64,000 nucleotides of DNA from Liquorilactobacillus oeni DSM 19972. Lineage in GTDB: Bacteria; Bacillota; Bacilli; Lactobacillales; Lactobacillaceae. This document shows, piece by piece, positions 58,670 through 64,000 of this stretch. Position 1 is the stretch's first letter. Every line of letters begins with the position of its first letter. The stretch spans positions 248,001 through 312,000 of the forward strand of contig NZ_AZEH01000020.1 of NCBI RefSeq assembly GCF_001436275.1. The letters run 5' to 3'. The notes below the pieces were generated by a model. The model had not been told where the DNA came from. It did not search any database and worked only from the letters and a program-made list of their open reading frames with translations. The position numbers and the translations under genes are program-made.

Positions 58670-58741
58670 AAATAATAGGTCTTCAGTTAAGAAAACCTTA
58701 TCCGCTGCAGCCAACAGGCAACAGCCTCTTTTCAAATTATA
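58670..58741 (-). promoter_or_regulatory. Structured pnuC leader, riboswitch candidate
   Basis: After TATAAT (58736-58741) the transcript can form AGGC-TGTT-GCCT (58716-58727) and the 7-bp stem GGTTTTC/GAAGACC (58678-58697), ending close to the Shine-Dalgarno. NAD-II riboswitches are known upstream of pnuC in Lactobacillales; I cannot verify the motif by eye. Confidence 0.4.
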
Positions 58742-58855
58742 TACTCTTCAAATTTTAAATTACAGACTTGACTTATATCAATATATGTTGTATTAAAATT
58801 TCAAAGAAGCACTACATATAGTATGAATCACACTATATTTAATTTTCTAAGGCAC

Positions 58856-58881
58856 AAAAAAAAGGCCTGAAATAGACCTTT
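58856..58881 (-). terminator. Terminator of rpsF-ssb-rpsR
   Basis: Minus-strand AAGGTC/GGCCTT stem followed by eight T residues, just after rpsR. Confidence 0.8.
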
Positions 58882-58890
58882 TCAATTAGC

Positions 58891-59127
58891 TTAATCTTCT
58901 GTAACAAATGGTAGAAGTCCCATGATCCGAGCACGTTTAACTGCGATAGTTAAACGACGCTGGTTCTTAGCACTTGTACCAGTTACTCGACGAGGTAAAA
59001 CTTTTCCTCGTTCGGAAACAAAGCGTTTCAACAAATCTGTATCTTTATAGTCGATATAGTCAATATGATTAGCCGCGATAAAATCAACTTTACGACGACG
59101 ACGGCCACCCCTACGTTGTTGTGCCAT
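58891..59127 (-). CDS. rpsR: 30S ribosomal protein S18
   Basis: 78 residues, the standard S18 length: the basic [11 protein letters not shown] start and the [20 protein letters not shown] core. ATG at 59127 has GGAGG nine bases upstream; the longer frame is not needed. Third gene of the conserved rpsF-ssb-rpsR operon. Confidence 0.98.
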   Translation of the reverse strand: MAQQRRGGRRRRKVDFIAANHIDYIDYKDTDLLKRFVSERGKVLPRRVTGTSAKNQRRLTIAVKRARIMGLLPFVTED

Positions 59128-59166
59128 GTACATGTCCCTCCTTTTCAACTAATTATTTTTAAAATA

Positions 59167-59703
59167 CTAGAATGGTAAATCATCATCAGAAATGTCAATT
59201 TGCTGTCCATTATCCGCGAATGGATCATTATCATCACTAGATTTACTATTTTCAGTATTTTTATTGCCTACTGCCTTACCAAACGGATTATTATCTGAAT
59301 TATTGTTCGTTGTTGTATTTTGAGGAGAATCTGAACCTTGTGTATCATTATTGCCATGCTGTTGTTGGTAACGCTCAGATTGTGAACGCGACTCAAGCAA
59401 CGAAAAGTTATCAACAATAACTTCTGTCACATAGACCCTATTACCCTGCTGATTTTCATAAGAACGTGTTTGAATTCTGCCATCAACCCCAATTAATGAA
59501 CCTTTATGAGTAAAATTTGCAAAATTTTCCGCAGATTTACGCCAAATTACACAATTAATAAAATCAGCTTCACGTTCACCTTGCTGATTAGTAAACTGGC
59601 GGTTGACTGCAACAGTAAAAGTTGCAACTGCAACACCGCTGGAAGTATAACGCAAATCGGGATCACGTGTTAATCGACCTACAAGGATAGCTCTATTGAT
59701 CAA
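59167..59703 (-). CDS. ssb: Single-stranded DNA-binding protein
   Basis: 178 residues: OB-fold ([34 protein letters not shown]) then a Gln/Asn/Ser-rich linker and the acidic C-terminal tip DISDDDLPF that recruits replication proteins. It starts at TTG (59703), ten bases after AAGGAGG. Confidence 0.98.
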   Translation of the reverse strand: MINRAILVGRLTRDPDLRYTSSGVAVATFTVAVNRQFTNQQGEREADFINCVIWRKSAENFANFTHKGSLIGVDGRIQTRSYENQQGNRVYVTEVIVDNFSLLESRSQSERYQQQHGNNDTQGSDSPQNTTTNNNSDNNPFGKAVGNKNTENSKSSDDNDPFADNGQQIDISDDDLPF

Positions 59704-59726
59704 TGTTCAGTTCCTCCTTTTTATAA

Positions 59727-60014
59727 TTAAGCTTCGCGTTTAACGATCATATGACGTAAAATACCGTCATTGATTTTAGCCAGACGGTCAAATTCATCGA
59801 TTGCCTTTGAATCATCAGCTTTAACATTTACAATATGGTAAATACCTTCTGTAAAACCACCGATTTCGTAAGCAAAACGACGTTTAGACCAGTCTTTTGA
59901 ATCTACGACTTCAGCACCGTTGTCTTTCAAAATACCATCAAAGCGTTCAACTAAAGAACTCTTTGCGGCTTCGTCAACTGCTGGGCTGATAATGTAAGTA
60001 ACTTCGTAAGTCAT
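59727..60014 (-). CDS. rpsF: 30S ribosomal protein S6
   Basis: 95 residues with the S6 pattern [16 protein letters not shown], the [17 protein letters not shown] centre and [16 protein letters not shown] end. The Shine-Dalgarno is AAGGAGGTG. A hairpin in its leader (60044-60064) may be the S6:S18 feedback site. Confidence 0.98.
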   Translation of the reverse strand: MTYEVTYIISPAVDEAAKSSLVERFDGILKDNGAEVVDSKDWSKRRFAYEIGGFTEGIYHIVNVKADDSKAIDEFDRLAKINDGILRHMIVKREA

Positions 60015-60043
60015 GACTGTTTACACCTCCTTATGGACTATTG

Positions 60044-60064
60044 GCTCTTAACTTTGTTAAGAGC
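60044..60064 (-). promoter_or_regulatory. rpsF leader hairpin
   Basis: A perfect 9-bp stem GCTCTTAAC/GTTAAGAGC with an AAA loop, 30 bases before rpsF. Its place fits autogenous S6:S18 control, but the known CCG-bulge motif was not seen. Confidence 0.45.
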
Positions 60065-60112
60065 AAGGAAAGTAATCTAAATCTGTTTCGAGTTAGATAC
60101 TAACGAACAAGA

Positions 60113-60141
60113 ATTATATCATTCATATCACTGTAATGCAA
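60113..60141 (-). promoter_or_regulatory. rpsF operon promoter
   Basis: Minus-strand TTGCAT (60136-60141), 17 bases, TATAAT (60113-60118). Confidence 0.75.
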
Positions 60142-60202
60142 GGCGATCCCGAATAGCCTTATACTTTTAAATACGCAACATTGAATAAATTACTTTGGAA
60201 AA

Positions 60203-62677
60203 TTATTCTTCTGTTGTTTCTTGGTCCAGTTGTTCATCTGTTGTTTCGTCTGGCACAACTTTGGCCATAGTAGAAACAACAGCGTCACCATCAACTCTTA
60301 TTAAATGCACACCTAAAGTAGCACGTCCTGTGACAGAAACTGTTTCAATATTAAATCGAATCATTACGCCCTTATTAGTAATCAACATAATATCTTCATT
60401 TCCAGTGACAGTAGTAAGCCCGGTTAACGGCCCATTTTTAACAGTAACATTTGAAGTTTTAATACCCTTTCCGCCACGGCCTTTGATCGGATAATCCTTT
60501 GCGGGTGTTTGCTTACCATACCCATTTTCACTGATAACAAACACATGGCTGTCTTCATAAAGAATTGCCGCCCCAATAACATAATCGTCAGCACGAAGTC
60601 TGATTCCGCGGACTCCTGTAGCCGCTCTTCCCATTGAGCGCACGTCTGTTTCCTTGAAACTAACCGCATATCCTTGATGTGTTCCAATGATAATATTTTG
60701 TTTTCCATCAGTAATGAGCACATTAATCAGCTCATCACTGTCTTTAAGAGAAACAGCTTTTAAACCATTGCTGCGGATGTTAGTAAATTCTGCTACAGCT
60801 GTCCGTTTTGTAATTCCCTTCTTAGTTATAAAGAACAGGTAGTATTCCTTTGTTTTCATTTCATGTGAAAGATTAATAACAGCTTGAATCTTTTCTCCCG
60901 AATCGATTCCTAACAAGTTAATTACAGGAATTCCCTTTGCTGTTCTACCATATTCAGGTATCTCATAGCCTTTCATACGATAGACTTTGCCCATATTAGT
61001 AAAGAACAAAAGTTCATCATGCGTTGAAGTGGTAATCAAATTTTCAATAAAATCATCCGCGTGCACACCCATCCCTTGGATTCCGCGTCCGCCTCTTTTT
61101 TGTGTTTTAAAATCGCTAGTCGGCAACCGCTTGATATAGCCATTATGTGTGAGTGTCACTACAACTTCTTCTTCTTCAATCAGATCTTCATCTTCGATAC
61201 TCAGAACTTCGCCAACCATTAACTCAGTCCTGCGTTTATCCCCATATTTTTCTTGAATTTCTAATAATTCTTCGTAAATTATTTTGTCAATTCGTTCATT
61301 ATGAGCCAAAATATCACGATAATCTGCAATTGCTTCAATTAATTTTTTATACTCTTCTTCAATTTTTTCACGCTCTAGTCCTGTCAAACGAACAAGGCGC
61401 ATGTCCAAAATAGCTTGTGCCTGCCTGTCTGAAAGTTGGTATCCATCAATTAACCGTTTTTTTGCAATCTCGCCGCTCTTGGAACTGCGGATGATGTTAA
61501 TAATTGCATCAATATGATCGAGTGCAATGCGTAATCCTTCTAAAATATGAGCGCGTGCTTGTGCCTTTTTTAATTCAAATTCAGTTCTTCTTCTAATTAC
61601 ACTTTCTTGATGTTCAAGATAATAGCTTAAGATTTCTTTAAGGCTCAATATTTTAGGCGTCCCATTAACTATCGCAAGCATATTGAAGCCGAAAGTAGTC
61701 TGCATTAAGGTTAATTTATACAAATTATTCAAGATTACAGAGGCGCTCATATCTTTTCTAACGTCGATTGAAACTCGCATGCCTTCACGGTCAGACTCAT
61801 CACGAATGTCAGTGATTCCTTCAATTTTTTTCTCACGTGCAAGCTCCGCAATACGTTCTATTAATTTAGCCTTATTAACCATATAGGGAAGCTCGTCGAT
61901 GATAATCTGTTCCTTACCATTCTTTTGCTGCTCAATTTCAACTTTGGCTCTGATAGTAACTGTTCCCTTACCCGTTTCATAAGCTTTACGAATTCCGGAT
62001 TTGCCAAGAACAATTCCACCAGTAGGAAAGTCGGGCCCTTTAATTGCCTCCATTAAATCAGCCGTAGTTGCATCAGGATTATCCATCAAAATATGCAGCC
62101 CAGAAATAACTTCAGATAAATTATGAGGTGGAATATTAGTGGTCATACCAACTGCTATCCCGGTTGCTCCGTTGACAAGCAAATTAGGGAAACGTGCTGG
62201 CAAAACTACAGGTTCTCTTTCTGAACCATCATAATTTTCCTTAAAATCAATAGTGTTTTTATTGATGTCCCGCAGCATTTCAGTAGCAATTTTACTCATA
62301 CGTGCTTCAGTGTACCGCATTGCCGCTGCTCCATCACCGTCAACTGAGCCAAAATTACCATGTCCATCAACGAGCATGTAACGGTAGCTGAAATTCTGTG
62401 CCATTCGGACCATTGATTCATAAATTGCTGAATCTCCATGTGGATGGTACTTTCCCATAACATCACCGACAATTCTCGCCGATTTCTTATAGGGTTTATC
62501 TGGAGACACCCCCAATTCATTCATACCATATAAAATACGGCGATGAACAGGTTTAAGCCCGTCACGGACATCAGGAAGTGCGCGTGCTACAATTACACTC
62601 ATTGCATATTCCATAAAAGATGTTCGCATTACTCCTGACAAATCAGTTTGTTTAACACGATTTGGTAGCTCTACCAA
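60203..62677 (-). CDS. gyrA: DNA gyrase subunit A
   Basis: 824 residues. The quinolone-resistance region reads [12 protein letters not shown] with Ser and Glu at the usual positions (wild-type-like), followed by the active-site tyrosine in RYTEARM. The C-terminal beta-pinwheel has the GyrA box QKRGGRG. It starts at TTG (62677) after GGGAGG, and lies 57 bases downstream of gyrB. Confidence 0.98.
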   Translation of the reverse strand: MVELPNRVKQTDLSGVMRTSFMEYAMSVIVARALPDVRDGLKPVHRRILYGMNELGVSPDKPYKKSARIVGDVMGKYHPHGDSAIYESMVRMAQNFSYRYMLVDGHGNFGSVDGDGAAAMRYTEARMSKIATEMLRDINKNTIDFKENYDGSEREPVVLPARFPNLLVNGATGIAVGMTTNIPPHNLSEVISGLHILMDNPDATTADLMEAIKGPDFPTGGIVLGKSGIRKAYETGKGTVTIRAKVEIEQQKNGKEQIIIDELPYMVNKAKLIERIAELAREKKIEGITDIRDESDREGMRVSIDVRKDMSASVILNNLYKLTLMQTTFGFNMLAIVNGTPKILSLKEILSYYLEHQESVIRRRTEFELKKAQARAHILEGLRIALDHIDAIINIIRSSKSGEIAKKRLIDGYQLSDRQAQAILDMRLVRLTGLEREKIEEEYKKLIEAIADYRDILAHNERIDKIIYEELLEIQEKYGDKRRTELMVGEVLSIEDEDLIEEEEVVVTLTHNGYIKRLPTSDFKTQKRGGRGIQGMGVHADDFIENLITTSTHDELLFFTNMGKVYRMKGYEIPEYGRTAKGIPVINLLGIDSGEKIQAVINLSHEMKTKEYYLFFITKKGITKRTAVAEFTNIRSNGLKAVSLKDSDELINVLITDGKQNIIIGTHQGYAVSFKETDVRSMGRAATGVRGIRLRADDYVIGAAILYEDSHVFVISENGYGKQTPAKDYPIKGRGGKGIKTSNVTVKNGPLTGLTTVTGNEDIMLITNKGVMIRFNIETVSVTGRATLGVHLIRVDGDAVVSTMAKVVPDETTDEQLDQETTEE

Positions 62678-62734
62678 TGTCTTTACCTCCCACTTTGCTA
62701 ACTATCAGCCTACACTTATTTCCTAGGAAATAAT

Positions 62735-64000
<1,266 letters not shown>

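Overview
The window is a low-GC Firmicutes chromosome segment, most likely a Lactobacillaceae species (Liquorilactobacillus/Ligilactobacillus-like). The order gyrB-gyrA-rpsF-ssb-rpsR, gdpP-rplI-dnaB, purA and walR-walK-yycH-yycI-walJ-htrA-rlmH, with parS sites and DnaA boxes, is the usual neighbourhood of the lactobacillus replication origin. It is shown here in reverse, with most core genes on the minus strand.

Region 1 (1-11.5 kb): a minus-strand amino acid catabolic operon driven by a consensus promoter at 10108-10136. It encodes a RocB-like M20 deacylase, an arginine deiminase/DDAH-superfamily hydrolase, a polar amino acid ABC transporter, a class III aminotransferase and an aldehyde dehydrogenase. 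A HisC-like and a second class I/II aminotransferase follow after a terminator. Together they suggest arginine or guanidino-compound breakdown through ornithine. A 2-hydroxyacid dehydrogenase is read in the opposite direction.

Region 2 (11.5-22.5 kb): accessory genes (OFA-type MFS transporter, DUF975 membrane protein, esterase, condensation-fold acyltransferase, PhzF protein) and a decayed partial duplicate of region 1: a second binding protein, an ornithine cyclodeaminase, a deleted hisC remnant and a decayed copy of the promoter.

Region 3 (22.5-32.4 kb): rlmH, a cluster of DnaA boxes, htrA, the WalRK operon, pyridoxal kinase with an ECF S component, and tRNA-Lys(CTT).

Region 4 (32.4-46.3 kb): a 13.9-kb island integrated in the 3' end of tRNA-Lys between 31-bp direct repeats. 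It has integrase, CI-like repressor, excisionase, Rha, two related replication proteins, HNH endonuclease, small and large terminase, portal, a protease-capsid fusion, two connector proteins and an ArpU regulator, but no tail or lysis genes. This is the layout of a capsid-forming phage-inducible chromosomal island (cf-PICI). Its two late promoters carry LexA-like SOS boxes, and its distal end carries a Doc-fold protein with substituted active-site residues plus a 52-aa partner. This is the most interesting part of the window.

Region 5 (46.3-64 kb): MazG-like protein, aldo/keto reductase, tRNA-Asn, 5'-nucleotidase, acyl-CoA thioesterase, purA, dnaB, rplI, gdpP, pnuC, rpsR-ssb-rpsF, gyrA and the 3' part of gyrB, which is cut by the window edge.
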